Below, one piece after another: positions 24,555-35,985 of a DNA stretch of 64,000 bases; within the stretch, counting starts at the first letter, position 1, and every line of letters starts with the position of its first letter. Source of the stretch: Tomocerus qinae (lineage: Eukaryota; Arthropoda; Collembola; Entomobryomorpha; Tomoceridae); assembly GCA_020055645.1 (NCBI GenBank), contig CM034546.1, forward strand, positions 73,966,001-74,030,000, read 5' to 3'. A program made the position numbers and the translations under genes. The notes beneath the pieces are model-generated. The model worked only from the letters and a program-made list of their open reading frames with translations. It ran no database searches and was not told the DNA's origin.

Positions 24555-24646
24555 GTCGTACTTCAGCCGGTCGAGAAAGAATCAATATTCTTACATATTT
24601 TTTACGGAGAATAAATCTATTCTTCAGCATTCATTTCGTCCCTTAA

Positions 24647-25191
24647 GGATCGAAAAAGCCTGTATCCACTTTCAGATTGGTGGACGAATAAGCCTAAATC
24701 CATTTTTTGTTTGGTGGACGAATAAGTCTAAATCCATTTTTTGTTTGGTGGACGAATAAGCCTACATCCAATTTTCGTTTGGTGCAGGAAATAGCCTCTA
24801 TCCTCTTACAGCCTTACGTAAACTTGTCGGGGCACAGTAAGAATAAACAAGTTGACGAAATGAAGTATTTATTATTTTTATGTTGATACTTGAAATATAT
24901 CATGCTAGAATGTACATAAGCATTATAAAATTTTAGCTAATTACATAATAAGACAAAAACAAAACTTTTAACGACACAAATTCGTATTTTGATATTGGAT
25001 AAAACAACTGGCTGGAAGGAAGAATAAAAGTTCAATATTTCCGCGGCCCATATTAACTATGTATCAATACGCCCCTATAACTTTACAAGCAAAGCTGCAA
25101 GAGGATAGAGGATATTTCCTGCACCAAACAAAAAATGGATATAGGCTTATTCGTCCACCAATCTGAAAGTGGATACAGGCTTTTTCGATCC
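24647..25191. mobile_element. MITE with TTAA target sites (piggyBac-like), 545 bp
   Basis: It is bounded by TTAA at 24643-24646 and 25192-25195. The inverted ends start GGATCGAAAAAGCC and stay similar for about 100 bp. The left arm holds three tandem copies of a ~41-bp unit containing GGTGGACGAATAAG. TTAA duplication is the hallmark of piggyBac-type transposition. No transposase frame is present. Homology to duplicate 2 stops a few bases before this element. Confidence 0.75.
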
Positions 25192-25502
25192 TTAAGGAGG
25201 CCGTCTTTACAGACTTGCCGCATTATTTTCCAGGAGTCGCATTGTAGATTACAAGTGCAGATGTCGGAAATTGAACTTCTTCAAGAAGTTCGGAAATCTC
25301 TCGAAATGGCGCATGGGGTCAATGAGTTTGGAGGACGGGAGGATTGTAAAAATATAGCTCCTGCCCCGGAGGAAAGTGTGGACTGTTGTGGCGTCGCTCT
25401 GCTCCTCCGTCCTCCGTCCTCCGTGCGATATCGCGATATGAATACACTAATACAATATCTAGCTACATTTGATTTAGACAAAATGGCACAGTGAAGCCAT
25501 TT

Positions 25503-25746
25503 CACACACACATAACACGCATCGTATAGCCTAATGTATTAAAACTGCCACCAGTCGTATCTGGATTTTTATAATGCTTGAGCGGGTCCATTGCATGTTG
25601 AAAATTCTTATAAGTTAATTTCGTCCCATTTAACCATTAAGATTTTACACCATAGAATAGGTCCGCGCAAACATTATAAAAATCCAGATACGACTGGTGG
25701 CAGATTTAATACATTGGGCTATACGATGAGTGTTTTGTTTTGTGTG
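25503..25746. mobile_element. Foldback MITE, 244 bp
   Basis: Inverted arms of about 75 bp share words such as CATCGTATAGCC and CCAGTCGTATCTGGATTTTT, joined by a ~90-bp centre. The ends begin CACACA. No convincing target duplication is visible, so the superfamily is open. Confidence 0.75.
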
Positions 25747-25789
25747 ATTTCTCATCAAACCAAGACTTAATTGGGGAGCAACACCGCTT

Positions 25790-27190
25790 TATAGGAATGT
25801 TTGATCTGTCTGTCTGTCCGTCCGTCTGATTGTCTGTTAGCACGATAACTCAGAAACGGTTTGGGATAATCAACCCAAATTTACTGTACGTGATGTAGGT
25901 ATAAAAACCTACAGCAAGCCGTAACAGAAGCTCGCCTGAGTGAAGGTTACCGTGTACACATTTTGATAGACGAAAAGGACTCGCACATAGCACAAAACCG
26001 AGCGTAAGGATTTTGATCAAACTTTCAGAATTGGGTTTTTATATATGTAGCTATGACATATTAAAAATTCAGACATTGATATTATAAGGAAACGAAGCTA
26101 TATTATTTGAAAAATCAACAAAAAATCTAAATTGATTAATGTTGACTATGAAAATTAACAGAAAATCTAAATTGATTAATGTTGACTATGAAAATTAACA
26201 GAAAATCTAAATTGATTAATGTTGACTATGAAAATTAACAGAAAATCTAAATTGATTAATGTTGACTATGAAAATTAACAGAAAATCTAAATTGATTAAT
26301 GTTGACTATGAAAATTAACAGAAAATCTAAATTGATTAATGTTGACTATGAAAATTAACAGAAAATCTAAATTGATTAATGTTGACTATGAAAATTAACA
26401 GAAAATCTAAATTGATTAATGTTGACTATGAAAATTAACAGAAAATCAAAATTGATTAATGTTGACTATGAAAATTAACAGAAAATCTAAATTGATTAAT
26501 AATGACTATGAAAATCAACAGAAAATCAAAATTGATTAATGTTGACTATGAAAATCAACAGAAAATCAAAATTGATCAATGTTGACTATGAAAATTTGCA
26601 GAAAATTAAAATCGGTTAATAATGAGTATTAAAAATCTACAGAAAATTAAAATCGGTTAATAATGAGTATTAAGATGTACAGAAAATTAAAATCGGTTAA
26701 TAATGAGTATTAAAATCTACAGAAAATTAAAATCGGTTAATACTGATTATTTAAATTTAAAGGAAATCAAAATATGGGAATTTGACTATAAAATTGAATA
26801 AAAATCTAAAATAGATTTTTATCCATCGTATAATAGTTATTTTCTAGTTTAATTTGCCTTATTATAAAATCTCAAATTTGGTAGAAGCGGATTGAAATAT
26901 TTTATACTATCTAACTAACAATTTATAGGAAACGCCATTGAACTTTTTAATGTCCATTTATTACCAAATTTTCACTTTGACTATCAAAATGAAGACAAAG
27001 TGAGCGCGCGGTATCTCAGCAACCAATGGACCGATTTACCCACAATTCAATAGGGATCGTCAGTGGTCCATAGGCATTGTTTTTTTCCAAGTTTGGTCAA
27101 TATCCATCATTGCTTTCGAAAGTTATCGTGGCGACGGACGTACGGACAGACTGTGCGGTTCGATAAGCTCGCTTACTCAGGCTAGCTAAA
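25790..27190. repeat. Interspersed repeat with CTGTCYGTCCGTC motifs at both ends
   Basis: The left part (CTGTCTGTCTGTCCGTCC ... CACGATAACT) recurs inverted near 27120-27170 (AGTTATCG ... GACGGACGTACGGACAGAC). Repeats with this motif pair are common in arthropod genomes. I could not define exact ends or a target duplication. The centre holds the 40-bp array at 26109-26770. Confidence 0.45.
26109..26770. repeat. Tandem array, 40-bp unit, about 16 copies
   Basis: The unit (GAAAATCTAAATTGATTAAT plus GTTGACTATGAAAATTAACA) is nearly identical through the first dozen copies. It then shifts to a variant (AAAATCGGTTAATAATGAG) for the last four. The homogeneous core and diverged edge are typical of satellite-like arrays growing by slippage or unequal exchange. 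Confidence 0.95.
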
Positions 27191-28154
27191 AAAGCGAGGT
27201 CGAGTTCGAAAATGGACTAAATCGGATACACCCCCTGCCTGTGGGCGTGGTCCAAATATTTAAAATTGTTGTAACTTTAGTTATTGACAATGCAGAACGT
27301 CATGGGATAGCTCGTTCGAAAATTTTATTCGTTAGGCCATGTCAAGGTCAAGTCACGCGTGTCAAAGGTCATTGAAAAAATTGACTAAAAACGTCATTGT
27401 AACGTCAGATAATTAGTTCAATCTTTTTATACAATTTCACACCACTTTTTTACATCCATTTGGACATGATTTATTATTTCACTAGGCCTCCATAGTACTA
27501 ATTCTGAATTTCAAAATGATTACGCATTTTAAGCTTCAGGGGTGGTTCAAAATACGGGGAAATTCAATGGGGGTAGGTTCTGGGGAAGTATCTATGGTAT
27601 GGCTACGATTTAAAAATACAGAGTTATAGAAATTTACTTCATGACGTTTTTTGGAAAACTTGTATAGTTCTAGAATAATGGTCGCAGAAAGACAAAATTG
27701 GTCTCTAAAAATGCAGAAAATATCAATTTATAACGAACTGCACTTTGACTCCTAATTTTTACCTCTGGTTACAGGGTGTTAATGTTTTCATGGGAAATTT
27801 GCAATAACTCGCAATGAAAGACAAAAATTAAGAATCTATAAGTCCAAAGTGCTATAAAGTGGCGCAAAAAAAAATCAACGTTTTATAAAAACTGAAACTG
27901 ACTTTGGGAATTTGATTTTTTTAAATGCAACTATATCAAAAATCTAGTAACTCCCTCTTGTCCCTTAGATAGTCCAAGATTCCAAAAATGCAGGTCCTAT
28001 AAAAATCGGACTAATCCGAAGCAGAAGAGAATTTTTTAATCTAGTGGACTTTCTAGCATCCTTTTTTATTTTTCCAAAAAGTTCCCGAAGGCAAATTATT
28101 ATCATCAAAATTAATTCCAAATCATCATTATCATTAAATAACAATCAGTACCTC
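27191..28154. other. Non-coding spacer
   Basis: I see no gene, long frame or clear repeat. It contains poly-purine and AT-rich tracts only. Confidence 0.4.
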
Positions 28155-28266
28155 GTTGCCGGTCACTATTTTTCGGTCTTTTTTGACCTAACCTAATTAA
28201 AAATAGTTTATCTTTTATTAGGTTCTTCGTTAGATCAGAAAAGAGGCGAAAATGGTGACCGGCAAC
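28155..28266. repeat. Short inverted repeat, ~112 bp
   Basis: The arms start GTTGCCGGTCAC and end GTGACCGGCAAC. Similarity continues inward for about 45 bp (TATTTTTCG and CGAAAATGG). It is probably a small MITE. No target duplication was recognised. Confidence 0.6.
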
Positions 28267-28829
28267 ACATACAACAAGGTACAACTTTTCTTGTACTAGT
28301 CACTGACTTGTCCAAAATTATTTCCTCCACCAAACTCAGACGGTTTGTTTGTGTTTTGTAAGTGTCAGGAAACAATAACATACATTCATAATATCGCGCA
28401 CAATCTGGCGTCATTTCTAACGGTCATACCATTGAGGCACCTACGAACGAATGATTGAACTCACAGAGCGAGTTAATTGTACATAATTACATGTAATTAT
28501 TTTCGAAATTTATTTGCGATGCAGGGCCAATTCTACATTAGCTAGGGTGTCATGCGAGATGTCAAAAAAAAGATAATCTAATGACTTAGTTACACAAAGA
28601 GGCGGATTTTGGATATCCGTTTTGGGAAAGCCGTAAAGATAACCTTTGCTAATGTCCTCACAGTTACCGATCTAGATAAAATTTTGAAATTTCCCCTTTT
28701 GAGTAACCCCAAAATGCGATTGGCTTTTTTTAAAGCTATCATTCGTCTTTGCAGCTAGCGTAGATTTGGAGAATTGTCTCAGAGTATGAGATCAAGTCGA
28801 GCATGATTTTAAAACATGAAAAAGGGCAC

Positions 28830-29690
28830 TCTTAAATATGTACATCGATTCTTTAATGATATCGATCATGGACTACTGTCTACCAATATGGAGTAATGTT
28901 TGCACCTCTAAAATAGATAAAATAAATGATCTTGAACTAAAATCTGTGAAAATGCTAACTTACGATAACATTTGAAATAGAAGCCGTAATTTACTAAAGC
29001 GGTTAGAAAAAGCAAACATGATGACATTTACTGAAAGGTATGAATTGTACGTGTTGCACTTTGTTTACAAATATGTTATGTGGTGGAAAGCTGTTTTTAG
29101 TGCAGACATTAAAATAGATTACACAAAACCTCAATTTAAACGTAACTTACGAAGTAAGATGAATTTAGAAATTCCAGATTTTAAAGGGTTTATAGGAATG
29201 CATTTTGCTATCGCAGTGCAATATTATGGAATAATCTCCCTTTACACATTCAACGCAGTATGTAGAATTTGATAAACTTGTTAGAGAAAATGTAATAAGG
29301 AAAAGAAACTCTTAAATATTACTGGTACATTGATATTAAAATTATACACTATTACTACCAATTATTTTACCATGTCATGAACTATTATGATCAGGGCATG
29401 AAAAACCCAAAAACCCGGGTTTTTGGGTTATTGGGTTTTTGGGTGGGTTTTTGGGTAGCAAACAGCAAAAACCCTGGGTTTTTGGGCAAAAACCCAAAAC
29501 CCAAAAACCCGGGTTTTTGGGTTGGGGTTTTCCTAACCAAAACCAAAAACCCATGGGTTTTTCATGCCCTGATTATGATTTACAATAATTATTTACCAAA
29601 ATGTAACTTTTCACTATTATTGGATGTAGTATGACTAAGACTGGAAGATAACTTGTTGTAAAACTGTTATTCGTTTGTCAATAAATCAAA
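28830..29690 (+). pseudogene. 3' end of a dead LINE (non-LTR retrotransposon)
   Basis: The plus strand encodes a broken C-terminal reverse-transcriptase-type segment: MDYCLPIWSN (near 28865) matches the DYC..IWSN motif at the end of many LINE RT domains. It is followed by KIDKINDLELKSVKML and, after stops, by RLEKANMMTFTERYELYVLHFVYK (29005-29075), split by an interruption. The copy is 5'-truncated with several stop codons. It ends in a simple AAATC-rich tail at about 29680-29695, right where duplicate 2 begins. A MITE (29392-29571) sits in its 3' untranslated part. Confidence 0.55.
29392..29571. mobile_element. hAT-like MITE of GGGTTTTTGGG repeats, 180 bp
   Basis: The perfect 8-bp duplication ATTATGAT lies at 29384-29391 and 29572-29579. 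The ends CAGGGCATGAAAAACCC and GGGTTTTTCATGCCCTG are exact inverted repeats. The whole body is built from AAAAACCC/GGGTTTTT words. It is similar in style to the longer element at 8463-9287. Confidence 0.95.
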
Positions 29691-30315
29691 TTAAATCAAA
29701 GTATATCTCCAAAGGTTTTTTGAAAGAGCTGTAAATTCTCAGTTTTTCGATTTCAAAAAACCCGGCAGACGTATAAAACCGTGGGGTTTTTTGGGATTTT
29801 ACCAGAAGTTAAAAGACTTCGAAAATCTGCTCGGTTCAAATTAAAGAGACTATAACACTGCACTTCGTTCATATGTAGCCCTTGCCCAAGCCATTTTTAT
29901 AACCTGAACACTCGATTAAAGCATCCTTCTGCTTGTAAGCCATAATTCTTCCGGTACAATGCAATGTAGCTGGGACTTGGGACCTCTGTTAAGTGGTTAA
30001 CCCATGGAATCCCACTTCCAATTGTATTTGGATTGGATACTGGAAATGTTCTTAACGTTCGCATCTGTTTCTGCAAGTAACAAATCATATTTTTGCTGCA
30101 ACATATATTTTTATTACAATGTATTACATTGTAATAATAATTGTCAACAACATGTCAATTGTTATATATTCAACTGTTCTGCTCACTTATTGTCGCACTA
30201 AATTTATTTGTCAAACGTAAGATAAAGTGATCCATCATTCGGACCTAAATACTTATCTATACAAAACAAATAAAACGAACGATATTTAGGTCAAGGCTGT
30301 CTTTGAAACGTATAC

Positions 30316-30323
30316 TATAAAAG
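30316..30323 (+). promoter_or_regulatory. TATA box of M60 gene copy 2
   Basis: TATAAAAG sits about 104 bp before the ATG at 30427, within a stretch nearly identical to the promoter of copy 1. Confidence 0.65.
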
Positions 30324-30426
30324 TAAATTGCGACATGTATTATTTAAGCATTGCTTTACTCTTCTTAAACTTTTGAGATTTTCAATAGAACTTTCATTTA
30401 ACAAAGTTTTAATTGAGGTATCGGAA

Positions 30427-32832
30427 ATGGGAGTTAAACACAAGAGTTCGATTTGTGTTATTGTATTGACTTTGTTTCTAATATTCTGTTTTGTAGAAAG
30501 TTTAGAAAATCAGGGCGATTTAGATTTAATCCTTTCTGGAGTTACTAAAATTGAGGGTGTGGCAGTACCTGGATTATTAACTCTTTACGGCCAGGCTGCA
30601 TACCCTATTTGTGTGGGCGAAAATGACGGCATTCGAAAACCCTTTGTTGCTCGTGTTCGTTACGGTAAGGGGAAAGTCGTTGCCTATAGTCACACAACTC
30701 TATTATTTACCTTGTCAACCGAATATGACAATGAAAGACTTTTACGGAACATAATAAATTGGGTAGGGAATTCAAACGTTACGAAAGTAGGAATTTATCT
30801 TTATGGAAACAATGAATTAAACATGTTGAATTGGTTACCACAATTTGGAATAACTCCGACCGTGTTGACATGGAACAATTTAAGTAATTCGACTTATCTC
30901 CGTCAGTTCGATGTTCTTATCATTAATAAACCAGACTATTGGGACACAGAATTAAATGGAGGAAGTCAAGCCTTAAAATCTTTTATCTCTTTGGGCGGTG
31001 GACTTATCTTGGGTGCTACACCTTGGTCTCACGCACATCCTCCAGGTCAACGATTCCGCAATTCCTTCTGGGCTAACAAAATAATTGGAGACATGGGCCT
31101 TCTGTTCGTGGAAGGAGTAGCTTATCACACAATTCCAGGTGGATTTAACGTATCCGAAGAATTACTGTTCGATACACATTCCGGGTCCGCGATGGAAAAA
31201 TTAGAAACGCTACTTGGACATAACAATTCAATTCAACTCCCACTAATTCACAAATTGGGAAAGGTACTTCGGGACCGGGTTAATTATGTATCAGATGAGT
31301 CTTTAACCTTAAGAATAATACAACAATATTTAAAGCTGCCCACAATTGTACCAACGAAAAAAAATCCCGTATTCATTGAAAGAGAAAAAAGTCTTCTGAT
31401 AGCCCATCGATATTTTTCAGAGTTTTTGAATGAGTTAGGAAACTACCATTTGATCAGAGAACATCCTTCGGCCATTCATTTCCCTGGAACAATACCTAAC
31501 CAAATGCTGAAAATACCTGCAAATAGTAAAGTGCCAGTTATTGTAGAAATAAACACAATTGTTACAAATTGGGCGGCTTCCTTAAATGAAAACCAAATAA
31601 AGAAATTCATACCAAAGAGAATTCATTTTTGCAGGGAGGAATCTAGCAAAGGTTCTACCATGGCTGCTGATGATATTGTTGATGTTAATGCTAAATACAT
31701 CTTATGGCACAGTACTGGATTATATGCAGCCGCTGGTTCAGCTATAAATGTACAGATTTTACATCCGAATCCCACTGCCGGTTCATTCCAAGTCCAAATT
31801 GGGGCTCACACTGACGATATACAACGACATTACGACTGGCATCGCTGTCCACAGATTGTTTACCGTAAAACTATTTACAACAACACGGCAACTTTAACTA
31901 GTCCATTCGGCGGTTTAATTTTTATCAACGTCTTAAATGTGGGAAATGAATCATACCAAGTTTCAATAACGGGCGGACTACCAGCTCCGTCTTTTGTACT
32001 AGGAAAAACATCTTTGAGTAAATGGAGAAATGAAATCCGATACTATGGAGCCCCTTGGGGAGAGTTAGTTGGCAAGAATTTAATTCTATCTGTAAGTAAG
32101 AAAAATATGAGAGAAATTGACAATCCTGAAGAATTAATTGTGCTTTGGGATCATATACTGGACGCTGTAGCAGATTTGGCTGCTATACCCAGAGAAAGAA
32201 TACGCCCCGAGAGAATTCTTAGCGATGTTCAAATCTACCATGGTTATATGCATTCAGGATATCCAATAATGGGATTCCCAGAGCACGAAGATGATGCAGT
32301 CAATTTTACAAGAATTAGATTTGATCCTAGTCATCTTTGGGGACATTTTCATGAGTTGGGCCATAACCATCAAAAATCCGATTGGACATTTTCTGGAACG
32401 GAAGAAGTTACCTGCAATTTGTTTGCACTGTACATAATGCATAATGTCTGTGGCTATCCTACTAACATGAGCCATCCACAATTGGGTGGTGAAAGCATAC
32501 GACAAAATGTACTGAAGTACATAAATAATGGCAAACAATTCACCCGGTGGCAGCAGGAACCTTGGACTGCTTTGATATCTTACATCCAGTTGCAAGAACG
32601 ATTTGGGTGGAGTGCTTACAAACGAGTTTTTGCTAAATATCTACAGTTATCTAATGAACAGCGTCCAGGAACCGAACAGCAAAAGATTGACATGTGGATG
32701 GTGATGTTTTCAATGGTCGTAAAAGAAAATTTAACCCCATTTTTTAGATCCTGGGGATTTCCCATAACAGAGCAAGCAGAATTGCAGGTGAATCATCTAC
32801 CGGGAACAACTTTAATAATACCATCACATTGA
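30427..32832 (+). CDS. Secreted M60-like zinc metallopeptidase, copy 2
   Basis: The frame is 801 residues from MGVKHKSS, the start aligned with copy 1. The open frame extends 33 codons further upstream to 30328, but that part corresponds to 5' leader in copy 1. The signal peptide, the N-terminal GATase-like region and the HELGH site (H642) with downstream Glu are all kept, so both copies should be active enzymes. It differs from copy 1 at about 50 positions (around 93-94% identity by eye). The changes are spread over the protein, and none falls in the zinc motif. TGEV in copy 1 is TEEV here, close to the third zinc ligand. Like copy 1 it is intronless. Its downstream neighbour, the small peptide gene, is decayed. 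Confidence 0.88.
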   Translation: MGVKHKSSICVIVLTLFLIFCFVESLENQGDLDLILSGVTKIEGVAVPGLLTLYGQAAYPICVGENDGIRKPFVARVRYGKGKVVAYSHTTLLFTLSTEYDNERLLRNIINWVGNSNVTKVGIYLYGNNELNMLNWLPQFGITPTVLTWNNLSNSTYLRQFDVLIINKPDYWDTELNGGSQALKSFISLGGGLILGATPWSHAHPPGQRFRNSFWANKIIGDMGLLFVEGVAYHTIPGGFNVSEELLFDTHSGSAMEKLETLLGHNNSIQLPLIHKLGKVLRDRVNYVSDESLTLRIIQQYLKLPTIVPTKKNPVFIEREKSLLIAHRYFSEFLNELGNYHLIREHPSAIHFPGTIPNQMLKIPANSKVPVIVEINTIVTNWAASLNENQIKKFIPKRIHFCREESSKGSTMAADDIVDVNAKYILWHSTGLYAAAGSAINVQILHPNPTAGSFQVQIGAHTDDIQRHYDWHRCPQIVYRKTIYNNTATLTSPFGGLIFINVLNVGNESYQVSITGGLPAPSFVLGKTSLSKWRNEIRYYGAPWGELVGKNLILSVSKKNMREIDNPEELIVLWDHILDAVADLAAIPRERIRPERILSDVQIYHGYMHSGYPIMGFPEHEDDAVNFTRIRFDPSHLWGHFHELGHNHQKSDWTFSGTEEVTCNLFALYIMHNVCGYPTNMSHPQLGGESIRQNVLKYINNGKQFTRWQQEPWTALISYIQLQERFGWSAYKRVFAKYLQLSNEQRPGTEQQKIDMWMVMFSMVVKENLTPFFRSWGFPITEQAELQVNHLPGTTLIIPSH

Positions 32833-32868
32833 TGACCTAAGTTAATAATTCTTAAGTGTACGTTTTGG

Positions 32869-32874
32869 AATAAA
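32869..32874 (+). terminator. Polyadenylation signal of M60 copy 2
   Basis: AATAAA shortly after the stop, in the same context as copy 1. Confidence 0.7.
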
Positions 32875-33413
32875 ATACAATTTTATAATTAAACTGGGGC
32901 ATACATGGCTTTTTTGACTATTTAAAAACGGATCATAATTTTGACTTACATAACACATTTTGATTTTTATATCTATAATTTTTGATACCTATTCAATGAA
33001 GTGTCAGGTATGATTATCTCCAATACATACGTAAATACATACAGTATTAAACCCAAATGACTTTCGACCATGGATATGAGTTATCTAATGCCTACATTAT
33101 TTAAAATCTGAAGCACGGTATTAAGTTACCAGGTCATGGTTCATACTACAAGCAGAAAGAATGAGATCAAACATCAATCATTCTCGTTTATAGGATACAG
33201 TAATGTTTAGGATATAACTGTATCGTATAATATAAATGTGTTTTCCAATGAAAAAATAGCAAAATCCAAAGTGAAATTCATCGGAAGAGAAGGTAAACGA
33301 ATATTTAAATAAAATAGCATTCATATGCTCAATTTCTTAAAAAGCTTTAATAAAAAAAATATCTAACAAAAATTTTACTTAAAAGCTACTTTTAATAATT
33401 ATTCTGTTTTTAG

Positions 33414-33506
33414 AAACAAACTGTCAAAAACTGTAATCCCAAGGGGTTTTGGTCTTGCCGGACAGGATCACGTAGTATCTCATGGAAGTCTGGCTGCAGA
33501 CTTTAA
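33414..33506 (+). pseudogene. Relic second exon of the small cysteine-rich peptide gene (duplicate 2)
   Basis: It is the counterpart of 23390-23493 in copy 1. The signal-peptide exon and upstream region are gone from this copy, and the remaining exon no longer encodes the peptide. Confidence 0.75.
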
Positions 33507-33834
33507 AAAACTAAATGTTGTATTGAAAGGTCTAAGGTATCTGTAATTGTGTTTTTGAAGCATTAATAGCAACTGATTGTTAATCGTTATTTTATTGTCT
33601 TCAAAGGTACAGTTTTGGGAGACCTGAATTTTAGGAAACGATAAAATGTGAACATAATCCAATGTATCCAAAAAATTGAAATTCTAAACTTTTGGAATAC
33701 ATCGTCCTATCTATCTCAAGGAACAATATAAAAATAAAGGTCCCATATAAAAGCTGATTTAGATAGATAGGATGTGGCTCAAATCCTATTCCCATAATCA
33801 CGGCCCAATCTATTCATATTTCTTGCAAGGTCAC

Positions 33835-35019
33835 TGTTTTCGGTTTTAGCTAGTCCCCGGCGGGTTGCTTCAAATAACTTCGAAGGACCACCCCTGTCTT
33901 CCAATGAAAACAAGGGAATTTTAAACAGAACGTCTCACGTTCCCCAGTTAAATCAAATTAGTCTCGAATTCACAACAGTTTAATATCGAACAGAAGGAGA
34001 ATATTTTTTATTGCACATATGTCGTTTTCAATAACATTTAATGAGATATTCAAAATGTGTAACATGTGTATCTCCGTAAGAGTATTATGCGTAGCGGAGG
34101 TGAAAAGTATTAAATAGGTACTTTTCACGCCCTGATACAATACAATACACACACGCACAAACTCTATCTCCGTTGCAGTTCTTTCGTTGCGTTACGTTAC
34201 AATTCTCCAAATTATTCTACATATACAACAATATCTCCAATATCAACACAATATAATGTCGATAAATAATTGTAACTCAATTCACTACTACCTATACGTA
34301 GTTCGTAGTTTGCATCCCGGCTGTTGCGCACGGCTTTAGTGTAGTTTTAACATAGTGTGTATTTCTACACACTTTCTCTTCCTACTGTTTAACAGAGAAA
34401 ATTTGATCAATATCAACTTGCGTAATACGCAGAAACAGAATTTTCTTGTCATTGGACAATCAAAGATGAGGTGAGATTTTCTCCGACCAATGTCTACACA
34501 CACGTGTAGGCCATTTACACGTGTGTCCATTAGTTTCCCCTAAAATCAATATATTTCAATTTGGAACTTATTCTTGTCTAAAAATAACTTCAGGAGATCC
34601 CTTCCAATTCCATTGGAGACAATTTTCAAGATACAGATAAATACTACGTATTACATATTATTTCACATACAAATACATTCACATTCTACTTTGCATAATA
34701 CTACATAATACCATTGACTAAATACCCTTGACCGTTGGTAATTAAAAGGGCTTTCACTTAATTTGCCATTACAAATTGTTGATGAGGGTATAGATGAGTA
34801 TTAGTATCCAGATGCAAATTGGTCTCAGATGCAAATAGGACTTCAGATGCAAAGTGGACTCCAGATGCAAATTGGACTCCAGATGCAAATTGGACTCCAG
34901 ATGTAAATTGGACTCCAGATGCAAATTGGACTCCAGATGCAAATAGGTCTCGAGATGCAAATTGGTGTCGAGATGCAAATTGGTGCCTAATGCAGATTCA
35001 CTATCGATTTGCCATTACA
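33835..35019. mobile_element. Insertion in duplicate 2, candidate solo LTR (1185 bp)
   Basis: Compared with the empty site in copy 1 (GCAAGGTGACTAAGG, 23810-23823), copy 2 has extra DNA starting TGTTTT and ending TTACA. It is flanked by GTCAC (33830-33834) and GTGAC (35020-35024). TG...CA ends with a nearly matching 5-bp duplication fit a solo LTR, but no second family member is in the window. It contains an 18-bp minisatellite. It is a fossil without coding capacity. Confidence 0.5.
34806..34990. repeat. Minisatellite, 18-bp unit, about 10 copies
   Basis: The unit GACTCCAGATGCAAATTG repeats in register with small changes. Because the period is a multiple of three, both strands give repetitive open frames (DANWTP and HLESNL), neither of which is a gene. 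Confidence 0.93.
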
Positions 35020-35095
35020 GTGACTAAGTTGACAGTATAAAAGTTAAAAAGTTTGTAGGGACACCATCTTTTAATTGCGGATTGTGCTTCTCGTT

Positions 35096-35683
35096 CAGTG
35101 TACAAAATTTACCACTTTTTAGCCTTTTTTACCATCACAGTGGTAAAAATGCACTTAATGGTAAAAATGCATTTAATGGTAAAAATGGTAAATTTTAGCG
35201 ATTGATTAGACAGCTAAGTACAGATACAGTAGACTTCCTAAAATATAAGTTTTAAAACTTTATTTTCTATGAAATATTTCCAATTAGCCCCTTCATCAAT
35301 TAAATTAATCATATTTATTTGATTGTACACCAAAATTTATAAAAAATAGACTGTATTTGGTATCGCCCATTTAAAATTGATGCTAATTTAATTGCAATTA
35401 ATTTCGCAATCGGCAAGGGTATTTAGCGCCCCCATTGGTTGAATCCTACTCTGATTGATGAACACTTATCATTTTGTGACAACAATGATCATCTGCTAAG
35501 CTATTTCAAACTTTGGCCCCGAATTTTGTTAAAAGTTCAAACACGAAATTTAAATGAAACTATTTTTTACCATTTGTGCCAATTATACCACTTACCACTA
35601 CTTTGTAGATAGTGGTATTTAACGTTAAATACCATTAAAAACCACTTACCACTGGTAAGTGGTAAATGGTATTTTGTACACTG
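35096..35683. mobile_element. hAT-like MITE with CAGTGTACAAAAT ends, 588 bp
   Basis: The ends CAGTGTACAAAAT and ATTTTGTACACTG, the body rich in TACCA/TGGTA words, and flanks TTCTCGTT (35088-35095) and TTCTCGTC (35684-35691) give an 8-bp duplication with one mismatch. The matching position in copy 1 (GCTTCTCGTTATGC, about 24266) is uninterrupted, so the insertion followed the segmental duplication. Confidence 0.9.
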
Positions 35684-35811
35684 TTCTCGTCTCTATATAC
35701 TGTACATAAATACATAATGTGATTTATTTAATGACATAAGTTATCCAACTGCCCTTGTGTCTTGGAAATTGGACTAATAGCAAATACTAATAAATAGTAT
35801 TCAGTCGTACT

Positions 35812-35985
35812 CAAGCACGTATCCAGGAATTCGACCAAAGGGGGCCCACCAAAATATATTAGTAAAATAAAGATTTTTGGATTTTAACCCCTTTTTTTAC
35901 AAAAAAATCGCTTTTTTCTGGAAATTTAGGGTGGCACGGACCCCCCCCCCTCCGGCCCCGCCTCTGGAGTCTGGATACGTGCTTG
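35812..35985. mobile_element. hAT-like MITE, CAAGCACGTATCCAG family (duplicate 2 copy)
   Basis: Same ends and the same GTCGTACT target duplication (35804-35811, 35986-35993) as 24399-24554. It is the duplicated twin of that insertion and not an independent event. It is slightly longer through C-run expansion. Confidence 0.95.

Larger units (their letters stand above)
19136..24636. repeat. Segmental duplication, copy 1 (M60 gene plus small peptide gene)
   Basis: This block matches 29699-36068 in the same orientation along almost its whole length, including promoter, coding region, 3' flank and the insertion site of one transposon. It ends just after the shared words TTCTTCAGCATTCATT. Copy 1 has about 660 bp (22589-23247) that copy 2 lacks, and an element at 23840-24206 that copy 2 lacks. 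Confidence 0.93.

Noticed and set aside
26109-26770. Possible CRISPR-like array of regular repeats
   Set aside because: Units are contiguous 40-mers with no unique spacers, in eukaryotic DNA. It is a simple tandem array.
29018-29272. 84-residue host gene
   Set aside because: It continues, across stops, from a reverse-transcriptase-like DYC..IWSN segment and ends before a LINE-type tail, so it is LINE debris.
30328-30426. Longer N-terminus for M60 copy 2
   Set aside because: It corresponds to the 5' leader in copy 1 and would bury the signal peptide. The aligned ATG at 30427 is preferred.
34769-35040. Repetitive open frames on both strands (HLESNL and DANWTP)
   Set aside because: An 18-bp period keeps every frame open. 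This is a minisatellite artefact.
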